Part shown: positions 51,628 to 62,494 of the stretch, piece after piece
How the letters are laid out: each line of letters opens with the position of its first letter
Numbering within the stretch: the stretch's first letter is position 1
Assembly: GCA_001936135.1 (NCBI GenBank)
Contig: CP012818.1
Coordinates: 2,232,001 to 2,296,000 of the forward strand
From: Saccharomycopsis fibuligera x Saccharomycopsis cf. fibuligera
Lineage: Eukaryota > Ascomycota > Saccharomycetes > Ascoideales > Saccharomycopsidaceae
DNA length: 64,000 nucleotides
Direction: 5' to 3'
Program-made: the position numbers and the translations under genes
Notes under the pieces: generated by a model
Database searches by the model: none
The model's input: only the letters and a program-made list of their open reading frames with translations
What the model was told of the DNA's origin: nothing

Positions 51628-52659
51628 ATGACCGAACGCTCTATCAGCCCTCAAAAGAGAAAGCTTCAGACACACAAAAGTGCCAATGATTTAACAGACA
51701 GTTTACACTCTAAAAACAGAGTGAAAAAATCCAAAAGTATGGAGATTTTGTCATATAGCAGCAAGAATGCGATAACGCGTGGCAAGATAACAGAAAGCTT
51801 GCACCAACAAGCTCAAGCTGAAGCGAACAAGACAGAGTCGAAAACTCCAAAGCGTTTTAAAGAGAAATTCTGGTCGCTGTTTAGTGCGACAGCTACAAAA
51901 GAACAGTACGCTAAGAATCCAGAACAAAAGACCCTGTTTGAAGAATTAAGCAATGCTAGCAGTTCACCTAAAAAGCAGCAGTGTCTATATGGTGAAAGTC
52001 AGAAAAATGACTCTTCGCCAAAATCAATGAGTGGGAAATCAGACTCGGGGATTACAGAAACTGACGATAGTTTCGATATCCGCCAATATGCTGGAACTAG
52101 CTATCCTGTTACTCGCCTACTCATAAATGATAGCAACAGAGAACTTTTCAAAATTGAACTAGAGAATATTAGATTGGAATTGGGGAACGAGTATAGCTTG
52201 CTATATGAGTGGAAGTTGATCAACTACACTAAAAACACCAAGAAGTACAAGTTGATTGGCATGATAACCAACAAAGGGGAATTGGAAAGTCTCATTGCTT
52301 CCTTCAAACATGATGTGACTGAAAGCCAGATTGTAATACTGCTTAAAAATGGCTGCACATTACGAAGTAACAAAACAGGAACAAAAATAATGGCATTTCA
52401 AATAGTAAAGGAAGACGAATACTCTGTGTTCAAAAGTTTTGTGCGGCTTATATGCGACGAAAGTGTTAACTATGATGACAGAATTGACAATAGTGTGAAT
52501 ATATACAGTCTCAGCTTCAATTCACAAGACTTTTATGCCGTATTAAAGCTTTATCTGGAAAACTCAAATGAAGCTAAACAAGAAAATTTGCTGAAAATAT
52601 TGAAAAATAGACTACCCGAAGAGTACCAGTACGTATGCGAATCGGTAAGGTATATTTGA
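51628..52659 (+). CDS. uncharacterised protein, possibly with a short 3' intron
   Basis: Start set at the ATG at 51628 (MTERSISPQKRKLQTHKSAN). Unspliced, it gives 343 residues ending ESVRYI. I do not recognise a family. The N-terminal ~150 residues are basic, Ser/Lys-rich and probably disordered with SPQKRK and TPKRFKEKF patches, the former a possible CDK site or nuclear signal. The C-terminal ~190 look folded, with alternating strands and helices (LFKIELENIRLELGNEYSLL, KYKLIGMITNKGELESLIAS). A GTAAGG at 52645 and TATAG at 52705 would allow a 61-base intron and a 358-residue product ending SSQRILW (stop at 52765). There is no TACTAAC, so I keep the unspliced form as default. Confidence 0.7.
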   Translation: MTERSISPQKRKLQTHKSANDLTDSLHSKNRVKKSKSMEILSYSSKNAITRGKITESLHQQAQAEANKTESKTPKRFKEKFWSLFSATATKEQYAKNPEQKTLFEELSNASSSPKKQQCLYGESQKNDSSPKSMSGKSDSGITETDDSFDIRQYAGTSYPVTRLLINDSNRELFKIELENIRLELGNEYSLLYEWKLINYTKNTKKYKLIGMITNKGELESLIASFKHDVTESQIVILLKNGCTLRSNKTGTKIMAFQIVKEDEYSVFKSFVRLICDESVNYDDRIDNSVNIYSLSFNSQDFYAVLKLYLENSNEAKQENLLKILKNRLPEEYQYVCESVRYI

Positions 52660-53016
52660 GGTAATTTTTGTTGTTTATATCTGCTATGTTGATGTGTTTT
52701 TATAGGTTTTCAACGGTAATATTGCTGGCGTGGAGCTTGCATCATCTCAAAGAATCTTATGGTAAGACTAGCAAAAGTTTATCCTGTATTTAAGTATTAA
52801 AATAAAAAGTATTTATAAAAAATACCGAATATAGCTTATACATGTGAGCTAAACTCTAATATTAAGGTAGAATCAGTTGTAAAAAGAAAAAAAAAAAAAA
52901 AGAGTTAAAAACAAACAAGTAATTGATTAGAAATTACCAGAGATATTCCAGCGAAATGAATTATAGATTCAAAAAGTGCAGATATTAATCTGTTAGTTCA
53001 AGCAGAAAACAAAAGT

Positions 53017-56000
53017 TTAGTCAACGTTGACAATAACGATACCTGGTTGACCAGGAACAGCACTGTCCACGGTCTTGACTTTTGGTAAAGCAACATCTTC
53101 GCCAGTAGTGATGTTCTTACCTACTTCAGCACCACTATCAAAGGTGATGACTTCAATTTCAGCAACGGTAACTTTAGCAGTGCTCTTTTTCAAAACAGCA
53201 AGAGCCTTCTTGATAACATCCAATTCATCAAAATTCAATTTTCTATTAAAGACAACCTCTGGCTTTTCTTTAGTCAATCTAGCCTTCACCAAAGAAATGA
53301 AAGGCATAGCTCTCTTCATTTCCTTTGGTTCAACCTTAGTCTTAAGAATCTTGTTATCATTCAAAGTTTGAGCTTCGAATAATTCACGGACAAGTTCAAT
53401 GTACTTGTCTTGCCATTCTGGGAAGGAAGAAGCAACGTAAAGAGAAAGTTTGACCGGTTTAGCAACATCCAAATTCTTGACGTTCTTACCCTTCTTGGCC
53501 TTCAAGGAATTTAATTCACTCTCTCTAATGGATCTGGATAAGTCACGAATGTATTCCAAAGCGTCAGTGACAGCTTGACTGACTGGCTTTGTGGCTCTTG
53601 GGAATGGAGTGCTATGAACACTAGTGTCCTTGTTACCCAAAACTTCACGAATAATGTATTCAGCAATATGTGGGGCAACTGGAGCAAGCAATAAGGCTTG
53701 TTCCTTAATGTAACGCAAAATCAAGTCACGGTGAACGTTCTTGACACCACCGCAGACATCAACGTAGTAATCTCTAGCAAGTTGGAAATCAAACAAAGCA
53801 GCTTTCAAAGCAAACTTGTAGTTAGTTTCAGAATAGCTCTTGTAAGCTTCTTCAGTCAAAGCGTTCATTTCATTTTCAAAGGCCAAGTCAAAGAAGTTAT
53901 CTTCAACTGGGTTAGTACGCAATTCACTGAGTCTAGAAACAACATCTTCGGACCATTCCTTGAAAGTGTGTAAACGCAAAATGGCAGCAGAGGCGTTTTG
54001 CTCATCAAAGTTGGCGTCTTCGAAAGTATCACCGGAATCAGCCAAAGCAATTCTGGCAGCATCAGCACCGAATTTTTCAGCAACTTGTTTCAAAGTGAAG
54101 AAGTTACCAGTAGACTTAGACATCTTGGCGTTGTTCAACATTAAGTGACCATTAGCTCTGATACCAGCTGGCCAGAATTTCTTTGGGAAGATAGCAACAT
54201 TAGTGTAGATGTAGAAAGTCAAATGGTTTGGAATTAAGTCCTTACCAGAAATAGAGATGTCCAATGGATAGAAATATTCAAATTCTCTTCTCAATTTTTG
54301 CAATTTTTCCTTTGGAATGGTAGTGTTGATGTTTTCTCTTCTCAAAAAGATGTATTCCCAAACTTCTGGAGTAACTTCTTCAGGCTTAATATCCAAAATC
54401 CCCTTTTCTTTACCATAGTAATCACTGTGCAACAAGTGAGAAACGGTGTAATAAGATTGGTAAATAGTAGAGTCAGATAAAGATTCAATTAAGTATTGCT
54501 CGTCCCATGGCAATCTAGAACCTAAACCGTAAGATCTAGTAACAGCCCAGTTTTTCAACCAGTCCAAGACACCTTCAAAAGCATTAGAAACTTCAGGACT
54601 GAATGTATTCATTAACCTCAAAGCTTCAAGAGCTCTTTCTTTCCAGTTTTGTTCACCGTAATCAATGTACCATTGATCTTCAAGGGAAACAATACATTCA
54701 TCGTTAGATCTGGAAATGACCACACTTTCTGGTTCATTGTAAACAAATGCTTGACCAGCGGCAACCATGTCTGCCTTAACTTTTTGTTTGGCAACATCGA
54801 CTTTAACGCCCTTGTATTTACCGTAGATCATGACACCAGTGAAATGACCAGCTTTATAAGCAGCTTCCTTAGCCTTAGCTAATTGCACAGCATCCTTTGG
54901 AGATTGAATCTTCAATTCTTTACAAACAGCTTCAGCAACGATGTTACCATATTTTTCAGTTTCAATAATTGGAACAAGTTCAGTATGATCAATCCATGAT
55001 TTTTCAATTCCATAGAATTCTGATTTGTTGATCAAATCCTTTTGTGTGATGTAATCAGCAGGAGAATCAGTAGGAACACAAGTAACGACACCAGTACCTT
55101 TGCTTGGAAGAATAGTATCCATAGGTAAGACTCTCAAGTTCTTGTTAACAGCCAACGGAGCAGTGATTTTAGAGCCAACCAAAGCTTGACCATTGATGGT
55201 CAAGACTGGTTCATGAAAACCACGCTTTGGAGTAAGTTTTTGGTAAGACATGTTCTTGAAAGCTCTCTCTGTGGTAATGTAGTATTCATTATTACCAGCA
55301 TCAAATAAACCATAGTCAATGTGCGGAGAAACAAAGCAACAGGTTTGACCGTACATAGTTTCTGGTCTCAAAGTGGCAGCAACCAAAAATACTTTTTTGT
55401 CAGAAGCATCAAAGTTGTTCTTCTTGAAAACTTCACCAACTTGTTCATTGATTTCATCTAAGCGAATCTTAATGGCGGTGTATTCTTGTGGTCCAACACC
55501 TTCACCACTTTGTCTATCGTGGTCCATACAAGCTTGACCATCTTTCTCAGAGTAAATGGTGTATCTTTCACCAAACTTGATTCTACCCAAATCCTTTAAT
55601 TTGGTGATATGCCATCTGACAAAGGAGTCGTAGTATGGGTTGACATCGGTGGTAATCATAGATCTTCTCCAGTCGATTCTTAAACCGAAAGAAGTAGAAT
55701 CAGATTCACATAATGGAGGGAAGTAGTACAACCAGTAGTTTGGATCAGCAAACTTTGAAATTTCCTCTAGTGGAATACCAGTTTGATGCATAATTTGAAA
55801 TTGATATTTACCTTTGCCTTGTTTGGCAGCAGCTTTAGACTTTTTAGTCTTGAACTTAGAAACATCATCAGATTTTTCTGCTGGCTTTTTGGCTTCTTCC
55901 TCTTCTTCTTGTTCTTCTTGGAAGTACTTTTCAAAATTTGGACCAAATTCTTCCACTTCTCTAGCAATTTTATCAGCAGAAGCTCTAATAGGCATACCAG

Positions 56001-56358
56001 TACAGTGAAAACCCAATGGGAATAAAGCGCGCTTTGGTGGCTGACCTGGTTTGAAGTTCATTCTTTCAAAACCAGTGGCAAACTCAGCTTTAGATAAAGT
56101 GAAACCATGTCCAATATGCAAAACACCATTCATGTATGGGTAAGCAATGGAAACGAAGTATTTTGGGTTCTTTTCACGAAGAGTTTCACCGTTAACTTCG
56201 CCATCATATTCTTCAGTAGATGGAGCATCTAATTCGAAAGCCTTCTCATCTTTCCAGATTTTTTGGTATTTTTTTTCAATGGCAATCAAGGTGTCTCTCT
56301 TGGTAGTATTTTCAAGCACTAAAGGCTTACCTTTCTCGGGTTGAGCAGGAGCGACCAT
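53017..56358 (-). CDS. CDC60: cytosolic leucyl-tRNA synthetase
   Basis: 1,113 residues, close to the 1,090 of S. cerevisiae Cdc60. Class I signatures: HIGH at residues 81-84 (NGVLHIGHGF) and KMSKS at 745-749 (NAKMSKSTGN). Between them lies the CP1 editing domain (VVTCVPTDSPADY, the Thr-rich acidic-Asp site), followed by RSYGLGSRLPWDEQYLIESL. The C-terminal helical bundle and tail are eukaryote/archaeal type. It charges tRNA-Leu in the cytosol and, as known from S. cerevisiae, also senses leucine for TORC1. Codon bias is extreme: Leu is mostly TTG and I find no CTG in the whole gene. That matters because LeuRS is one of the enzymes that mischarge the CUG tRNA in CUG-Ser yeasts. Confidence 0.97.
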   Translation of the reverse strand: MVAPAQPEKGKPLVLENTTKRDTLIAIEKKYQKIWKDEKAFELDAPSTEEYDGEVNGETLREKNPKYFVSIAYPYMNGVLHIGHGFTLSKAEFATGFERMNFKPGQPPKRALFPLGFHCTGMPIRASADKIAREVEEFGPNFEKYFQEEQEEEEEAKKPAEKSDDVSKFKTKKSKAAAKQGKGKYQFQIMHQTGIPLEEISKFADPNYWLYYFPPLCESDSTSFGLRIDWRRSMITTDVNPYYDSFVRWHITKLKDLGRIKFGERYTIYSEKDGQACMDHDRQSGEGVGPQEYTAIKIRLDEINEQVGEVFKKNNFDASDKKVFLVAATLRPETMYGQTCCFVSPHIDYGLFDAGNNEYYITTERAFKNMSYQKLTPKRGFHEPVLTINGQALVGSKITAPLAVNKNLRVLPMDTILPSKGTGVVTCVPTDSPADYITQKDLINKSEFYGIEKSWIDHTELVPIIETEKYGNIVAEAVCKELKIQSPKDAVQLAKAKEAAYKAGHFTGVMIYGKYKGVKVDVAKQKVKADMVAAGQAFVYNEPESVVISRSNDECIVSLEDQWYIDYGEQNWKERALEALRLMNTFSPEVSNAFEGVLDWLKNWAVTRSYGLGSRLPWDEQYLIESLSDSTIYQSYYTVSHLLHSDYYGKEKGILDIKPEEVTPEVWEYIFLRRENINTTIPKEKLQKLRREFEYFYPLDISISGKDLIPNHLTFYIYTNVAIFPKKFWPAGIRANGHLMLNNAKMSKSTGNFFTLKQVAEKFGADAARIALADSGDTFEDANFDEQNASAAILRLHTFKEWSEDVVSRLSELRTNPVEDNFFDLAFENEMNALTEEAYKSYSETNYKFALKAALFDFQLARDYYVDVCGGVKNVHRDLILRYIKEQALLLAPVAPHIAEYIIREVLGNKDTSVHSTPFPRATKPVSQAVTDALEYIRDLSRSIRESELNSLKAKKGKNVKNLDVAKPVKLSLYVASSFPEWQDKYIELVRELFEAQTLNDNKILKTKVEPKEMKRAMPFISLVKARLTKEKPEVVFNRKLNFDELDVIKKALAVLKKSTAKVTVAEIEVITFDSGAEVGKNITTGEDVALPKVKTVDSAVPGQPGIVIVNVD

Positions 56359-57398
56359 TCTGTACTCTATTGATTTATAAGTTGTGAGAATGACAATCTA
56401 TCGTGGGTTTGTGCTGGTTTTCTAGTGAGTAATTTTCATTCATTTATCGCTGCCTTGGGCTTTTTTTTTTTTTTTTTTTTCAGTTTTCTAAATTTTTTTA
56501 TCCGCCATCCTGAATTTTCTCCGCTGCTGCATTGAGGCTGCGGAAATCCAATACCCGTCACGGAAATCCGTCCCACATCACCCGACAAGCCTCAGTTGTA
56601 CAAGCGAATAATCTGGGATAGTTGATTCGTCTCATTTTGAAAGCTTCCTATATTTATATAAAAAAAAATAATGACTAATTTTCAAGTATTTGTTTTCTAC
56701 TTAATTAGCAAAGGTTGTCTTAAAGAACTTAAAACTCCAGATAAATTGCCTTCTATAGGTTCATCCATAGACTCCTTATGGGGAGGCCGATACCGGGGAA
56801 TGGCCGGAAGTCTCGAAGTCACGTTACAACGTTTCGTGATTATCAAGAGTGCATGAGAATGAAAACCAGCGTCCAACATGCAACTACAACCATAGGGTCA
56901 AATCTAGATTTAGAAGCAGAAAGCTGGACATAAAAGGCAAAAGCAGACACTTTCCAAGAGATACCCTTTCAACTTGTATTCTTCCGACGGATTTCGAGTC
57001 TCGTGCTCATTACTGATACCCGCGCGTGGTCCTGTGGCATTCGATATAATACTGCAATTTTATGTTTTGGTTCACGAAGATTCAAAAGCAGCATCCATTT
57101 ACCATAAGAACTGTAATACATGTATTACTGTGTGCTCAAGACTTTGTAAACTGATAGTTTGTAAATTATGGGTCATAGGCAAAAAATGGAAACTACAGAG
57201 CTCGACGTATAAACATAAATTTTCTTCTATTTGGCATGCAAATACATTTAGAAATTCTAAGGGAAAGCGACAAACTAAAATCAACAACAAAAAACGAATA
57301 AACGAACAAAGATATAATAATATAGTAAAGCAAAACAAAATTTGAGCAAAAACAAATGAAGGGATAAACGCATCGTAACGTACACGTGAGGAAGACAT
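56359..57398. promoter_or_regulatory. CDC60 promoter region
   Basis: A T20 tract (56461-56480) lies about 100 bases upstream of the CDC60 ATG. CGGAAATCC occurs twice (56541 and 56561), 20 bases apart. A CACGTG (57383-57388) sits at the far end, next to the transporter stop codon. No gene seen. Confidence 0.5.
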
Positions 57399-59177
57399 TT
57401 ATTGATTATTTTCCACATCTTTTCTAAACGCTTCGTCAACCAATTCTTCCTTTTCTTTTCTCTTCTCTTCTATATCTTCTGATTTCTTTTCCTTATCTGT
57501 GTTTTTCACCAAAAACATCATCACAAAAAAAGTTGCCTGGGCAGCCACCACCAAATACATAACGTTCTGGAAACGCTTATACAAGTCGTAACGGGCCTGG
57601 TGATCGCTCTTATCAATATCTGTCTTTCCAAGCATTGTAGCGATGATGGCACTAGCAATACACACACCAACTTGGGCAGCAGTTTGGAAAATACCAGTCA
57701 CCAAGCCGTGGTAATGGGCCGGGGTTTGGCCCATAATAGTGTTGACATATACCATAAAGTATAAATTGCAAGCATAACCTGCAATGAAAAGAGCAGCAAA
57801 GTGGAACTTCCAGTACTCGTTAGTAACCCGGTAATCGAGTCTGGACAACCACACAGCACTGCCAACGGACAAGAAACCAGAGAAGTAAAGAGCATTTTTG
57901 GAACCAATGCGATGCACGTAGGATTCACGGTAGATCAAAGAGTTGAAGACAAGGCCTGCGGTGTGTGGAAGAAGTTTAACAGCAGCCATAATCGGCTTTT
58001 CAAAGAGAACGTACTCATAGTATTGGTTCAACGTAGCAGTGATACCAATAAAGGAAAAGAAAAGCCAGAAAAATCCAAGCAACAATGGAAAGAAATTGAC
58101 AATTTTGAAAATCTCTACTGGGAAGAGCAAATCCATATCAAGACGCCAATCACTTTTCTGTTCGAACTGATGCTCGTCAACCGAGTTTGAGACAATGTCC
58201 TCGTGTTTGGTATTAAGCGCTTGTTTTTTACCAGTCTCGGCGGCAATCGCGGCTGTGACAGCGGAAGTGATATTCTGACTATCTGCCGATTCTCCTACAC
58301 TTGAAACCGGTGCTCTGTTAGCATGCAACTTTTTGTACCTTCTCAAATACACATCTTCAAAGAGAAGAATCAGAACTAATAAAAGGAAGCCCACAGGAAT
58401 AGGAATGTAAACTTTTGGTGATTTCCATTTTTCTCCTGCCTCTGTCAAGCCGAAAATAATGAGCAACAATCCAATAACCAAAAGAGCCACACCGGCAAAA
58501 TTAAGGTTCTTGACTTTCAAGTTCTTATGGCCCTCAGTCTGCTCCACGGGAATTATTATGAAATACAACACGGTGAAAGTGAAAGTAGCCACAGCAAACG
58601 TAAAGTAGAAAAATCCCTTGTATCCGATACTAGTCTCTGAGAAAGCGCCCCCCAACACAAAGCCTACGCCAAAACTGGCGGTAAGCGCGTGGGAAAATGG
58701 TCTCAACGCTTTTTCTCTTTCAGCACCTTGAAAATAGTTACCCGTGAGCGCGTAACCGCTGGGAAGCAAGGCTGCACCACCAATACCTTGGAATGCTCTA
58801 AAAACAATAATGGCGATAATATTATCTTCAACAACCGCCGAAAGTAGTGACGATAAAGCCATAATAGCAAGGCCGGCCAAAAAGACGCGGTGGACCCCTA
58901 CAATATCACTAAGTTTTCCAAAAAGGATGATGAATGAGCCTAAAGTTAAAGCGTATGCGGAAACAACCCATGAAACAGTAGACGTCGAAGCATCTAGCTT
59001 TTTGGCAATCGAAAGCGAGGAACTGATACCGCCACTGATGTTAAAGTTGTCAAGCGCCAATGCGACCAAAGCCACGCCAAAGATGAACCATTTTTGTCTG
59101 TACTTGAGCGGCACGACATTTCTGCCGCGGTGAATGATGTCGATGAGCTTTGTGAATGGAGTTTTGATGGCCTCCAT
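57399..59177 (-). CDS. MFS transporter, DHA2 (14-span) drug/metabolite family
   Basis: 592 residues with about 14 membrane spans. DHA2 features: DNFNISGGISSSLSIAK in the first span region, WVVSAYALTLGSFIILFGK, LSDIVGVHRVFLAGL (motif A), FRAFQGIGGAALLPSGYALT (motif B/C region) and a long central cytosolic loop around residues 280-340. The C-terminal tail is Lys/Glu-rich. Yeast relatives include Atr1 (boron, aminotriazole) and Sge1-type exporters. The substrate is unknown. It is on the same strand as the flavoenzyme gene upstream, 730 bases away, so probably separately transcribed, but the three genes at the right end form a metabolism-and-transport cluster. Confidence 0.85.
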   Translation of the reverse strand: MEAIKTPFTKLIDIIHRGRNVVPLKYRQKWFIFGVALVALALDNFNISGGISSSLSIAKKLDASTSTVSWVVSAYALTLGSFIILFGKLSDIVGVHRVFLAGLAIMALSSLLSAVVEDNIIAIIVFRAFQGIGGAALLPSGYALTGNYFQGAEREKALRPFSHALTASFGVGFVLGGAFSETSIGYKGFFYFTFAVATFTFTVLYFIIIPVEQTEGHKNLKVKNLNFAGVALLVIGLLLIIFGLTEAGEKWKSPKVYIPIPVGFLLLVLILLFEDVYLRRYKKLHANRAPVSSVGESADSQNITSAVTAAIAAETGKKQALNTKHEDIVSNSVDEHQFEQKSDWRLDMDLLFPVEIFKIVNFFPLLLGFFWLFFSFIGITATLNQYYEYVLFEKPIMAAVKLLPHTAGLVFNSLIYRESYVHRIGSKNALYFSGFLSVGSAVWLSRLDYRVTNEYWKFHFAALFIAGYACNLYFMVYVNTIMGQTPAHYHGLVTGIFQTAAQVGVCIASAIIATMLGKTDIDKSDHQARYDLYKRFQNVMYLVVAAQATFFVMMFLVKNTDKEKKSEDIEEKRKEKEELVDEAFRKDVENNQ

Positions 59178-59278
59178 TACTGTCTGCTTCTTTTCTTGGT
59201 GGTTCCAGTGCTAAAAAGGTAATTGAAAAAGAACCAGTCAGAAGAAAAGGGGCTTTATGATTTCAATGCCAACAACAA

Positions 59279-59312
<34 letters not shown>

Positions 59313-59908
59313 ATCTTGAACAGCCACGCATGATCTGGTGTGTATTGTATACCATCTGCAATTGCTAACAATGCGCGATGATTAAAGATTGGTAAGCGCC
59401 CGGAGCTGCATGGAGACGGAAAATTTTCATTTCGCGGAGACGTTTCAATGCAGATTGTGGAGTGGGTGGTAGTGCACGGAGACAGGAGACACTTAGCTAT
59501 TGACACTAAGGGAACAATATTGTCTGGAAACAACCACATACCGTCAATTCTTAATGGCCGATTCAACCAGTTGTCATCTTGAGGCTGCTGCTGCCAGCCT
59601 GTTGAGTAACTATTAACGGTGAATGCGTTCCTTTGTTTTCCCTTGGCACGTCTACTGGGTTTGGCACATGTTGATTTGACCGGGAACGCAAAGCATACCA
59701 AAGTAATGTTTCGGATTGCTATCTTCAAATTCCCATGGATCCATGGAATAGCTATCGCGATGAAAGTAAAAAGCCCCCGTTTACATATCGGGTTATTTTT
59801 TTATATTATTTCAAGAAAACTATAGAGAAGTAGAGGCCCAAGAAAAGTCGCGGATACCAATTTTTTTGTATGTAAATAGCAAATGACCATGCTGATACTT
59901 TAGCTCAA
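59178..59908. other. intergenic with A30 tract in transporter promoter
   Basis: An A30 tract (59280-59309) lies about 100 bases upstream of the DHA2 transporter ATG. No gene seen. Confidence 0.55.
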
Positions 59909-61381
59909 CTAAAGCTTTCCAGGGTTGATAATCCAATCTTTGGGGGTAGCCATCTTCAAGTGACACAATGCTCTGGGATCGTCTGCGCCCAGATTGATAA
60001 GATTCAACTTTTCTCTTTCTCTTTTCCATGAAAATAATTGGGTCAAGAAATCTGAGTCTGGGCTGCCTTCACTTTTTTCAAGCAAAATATCCCTAATTAC
60101 ATTTCCCAAGCTGCCAAACATCATGAATGCATGGCCTGAGTCCCCAGCCCCGACAAACAACGATTTGGACTCGTAGTAAGGGCAGTATGAGATCAAGAAA
60201 TCATTGTCCTCGGAATCGGAATACCAGCAAAGTCTTGTCATAGAAATTCTTTCCACCTCAGGCATGTTCTCTCTGATAAAGTTCTTTATAATGTTCAACC
60301 CGAAAACAGGCACATTAGTTTCGCTTTGGTCTTCGGAGTACTTCGTTTTAGTCTTGGAATTGATTTTGCCTTGCGGATTGGTCCATTTGAGCCCACGGTA
60401 GCCTATTTTAAGATACCCATTGCGCAAAGGAAAACCGTACAATCCGCCCATGGCACCATCACGTACCTTATAGGTCCAAGTCGGAAAATTGAGCTCGTTA
60501 TACTTTCTCGCATTACCAGCAAGTGTTGGATTGTCTTCAACTTTAATCAAAGCCACAGTACCTCCTGTTGCTTCCAATTTTTCACCAGCTTCAGGAACAA
60601 TTTGTGCAGTCCATGAGCCGCCAAATACACAGACTTTTGAAGCAAAATGAAGTTTCTGGTCTTTAGTTTTGATGCCAACACATTTCTTCCCACCAGTTGA
60701 CCGATTATATTCAACTAACAAGTGATCCACCTGGCCTTCTTTGGAGCCAAAGTGGGTTATTAACTTAGTTCTGCCATCGTTATATGTTTTGCACAAGTGC
60801 AACACCCACCGACAGCACTTATCAGCAATTATTGTACCCCCAGTAACATCCAAAACTCCTTGCAAGTGTCTTCCATGTGCCCGGGCTTCGAAAGGGTCCA
60901 CAGATGCGGCTGGCAACCCAAGCTTCACTGCCCTGGTGGCTGCATCCAGATCCGCTACACATATGGCATCATCTTTACCATCAGCCCTCATTGATTTAAG
61001 CGTTTCTGCTTCAAAAGAAGGAAGTTCCTTTTGGTCCGTCAAGTGTACGTTACCAGAGTTGATGTATATTGGTTCTCCTCCTTCCCAATTTGATTTCTTG
61101 ATTTGCTGGTTCCATTCAAGGAAAACTTTGCGACTAGCAAGAGCAAGACGCTGATAATGATATTGTGTACCGTAGGAGCAACGAAAAATTTTGTTCATGT
61201 CAGAAGAAGCGCTGTCGCACCCATCAAAATAGCTGTATCTCTGCTTGAAGTAATCATTTTTGTCAAATAGATGAATTTCCCGGAACTTGCCAGTTTTGAG
61301 GAGAGAAAGAACAGCGCTGAGACCGTAGACTCCTGCACCAACCACAATAATCTTATCTTGGTTGCTTGATGGAAGGGACAT
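59909..61381 (-). CDS. FAD-dependent amadoriase / saccharopine-oxidase-like enzyme
   Basis: Start set at the ATG at 61381 (MSLPSSNQDKIIVVGAG), giving 490 residues. The FAD dinucleotide fold GAGVYG is at residues 15-20. SSDMNKIFRCSYGTQYHYQR and TRLCWYSDSEDNDFLISYCP, then LFVGAGDSGHAFMMFGSLG, mark the DAO/MSOX group of fungal fructosyl-amino-acid oxidases, pipecolate oxidases and saccharopine oxidases. These oxidise a secondary amine and release hydrogen peroxide, often in peroxisomes. The C-terminus is NPGKL; GKL is at best a weak type 1 peroxisomal signal. The DAO domain is complete. Substrate is open: Amadori product, pipecolate or saccharopine. Confidence 0.85.
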   Translation of the reverse strand: MSLPSSNQDKIIVVGAGVYGLSAVLSLLKTGKFREIHLFDKNDYFKQRYSYFDGCDSASSDMNKIFRCSYGTQYHYQRLALASRKVFLEWNQQIKKSNWEGGEPIYINSGNVHLTDQKELPSFEAETLKSMRADGKDDAICVADLDAATRAVKLGLPAASVDPFEARAHGRHLQGVLDVTGGTIIADKCCRWVLHLCKTYNDGRTKLITHFGSKEGQVDHLLVEYNRSTGGKKCVGIKTKDQKLHFASKVCVFGGSWTAQIVPEAGEKLEATGGTVALIKVEDNPTLAGNARKYNELNFPTWTYKVRDGAMGGLYGFPLRNGYLKIGYRGLKWTNPQGKINSKTKTKYSEDQSETNVPVFGLNIIKNFIRENMPEVERISMTRLCWYSDSEDNDFLISYCPYYESKSLFVGAGDSGHAFMMFGSLGNVIRDILLEKSEGSPDSDFLTQLFSWKREREKLNLINLGADDPRALCHLKMATPKDWIINPGKL

Positions 61382-62494
61382 GCTGATATGATTCAATATG
61401 TGCGGGGGTAGTTCAACAGATGACGATATTTTATGAATTCTGAATGCAATTGATGAAACTTTTAGCCAAACCGTATGCTCTTGAGGCTAGAGAAGCTTAA
61501 GATACTGTTGCTTTGGTTTTTTGATATATATAATAAGATAAAAACACCCTTATCAGCCCATCGTTATCAATGATCTGTCAAAACTTCCAGTACATCAATG
61601 TAGCTTTTATTTTTTGGCAGCATTTCTATCTAAATGACATTCTGCAGTATCCATCTGAAAGGAGTTAATCTTCCGATATTGCTTGTGTATACTGTTATCC
61701 ACGATGTGTGTGCCAAATGGGCTATGTCCATAAGTTCCCGATAAGAAAAAAAGTGTCGGATAAATAAGAGGGCCAGGCCGCTTCTTATCGTAATGTTCCG
61801 TTTACTCAATAGAGTTCTGTTTTCTCCGGTCAAGGACGTTATGCTCGTTTGTAGCTGCGCAAACAACGGTTATGGGTTTCGACATGATGCAGAGATAAAC
61901 ATATAGGGATCTAATTACATATCAGAGATAACGTACAGTAAATTTAATGGTAAAAATAGGCTCAAAATAGCTTAAAAAACTTCTAAACTGTGATCACAGG
62001 CCCGTGCTCGAGAACGGGGGTTTTGCAGTCTACAGCGTTGGCCAACGACTCAATAACTCGGCTGTTGGCCTATTATTTCGAAAGATGAAATATGATTTTT
62101 TGCTGAAAACTTTCATTTTTTTAAGGAATTGGTTGTGTTTAACAGTTTTATAGATAGGAATGCTGGTGGGTTTTAGAACGCAATCCAGTTCGCAAAATGG
62201 TACTTTTGTCCTAGTACAATAATTAACAAAATTTATTTATGAATATTGAAAATGATCTATTAAAAAGAAGATTTTTTGAACTATGGTTCAATGCTAAATA
62301 TGCTGACATAGGCGGAAAACACAAGAAAGTCGAAAAAAGGCCTGAAAAAATAAAAAAAATAAAAAAATAGAATAAATTAAAATAAAAATAGACCACGACG
62401 ATGCACATGAATGAATGCCAAGAAATAAGCAGGAATTGTAAATTGGCCGAGAAAAAGAAAATTTTCAATCTTTTATTAAAATTAGCCTTTTATG
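61382..62494. other. intergenic between flavoenzyme and DHA1 transporter
   Basis: AT-rich, about 1.1 kb. A-rich segment with repeated AAAAT units (62345-62392) in the 3' flank of the DHA1 gene. No gene seen. Confidence 0.5.
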
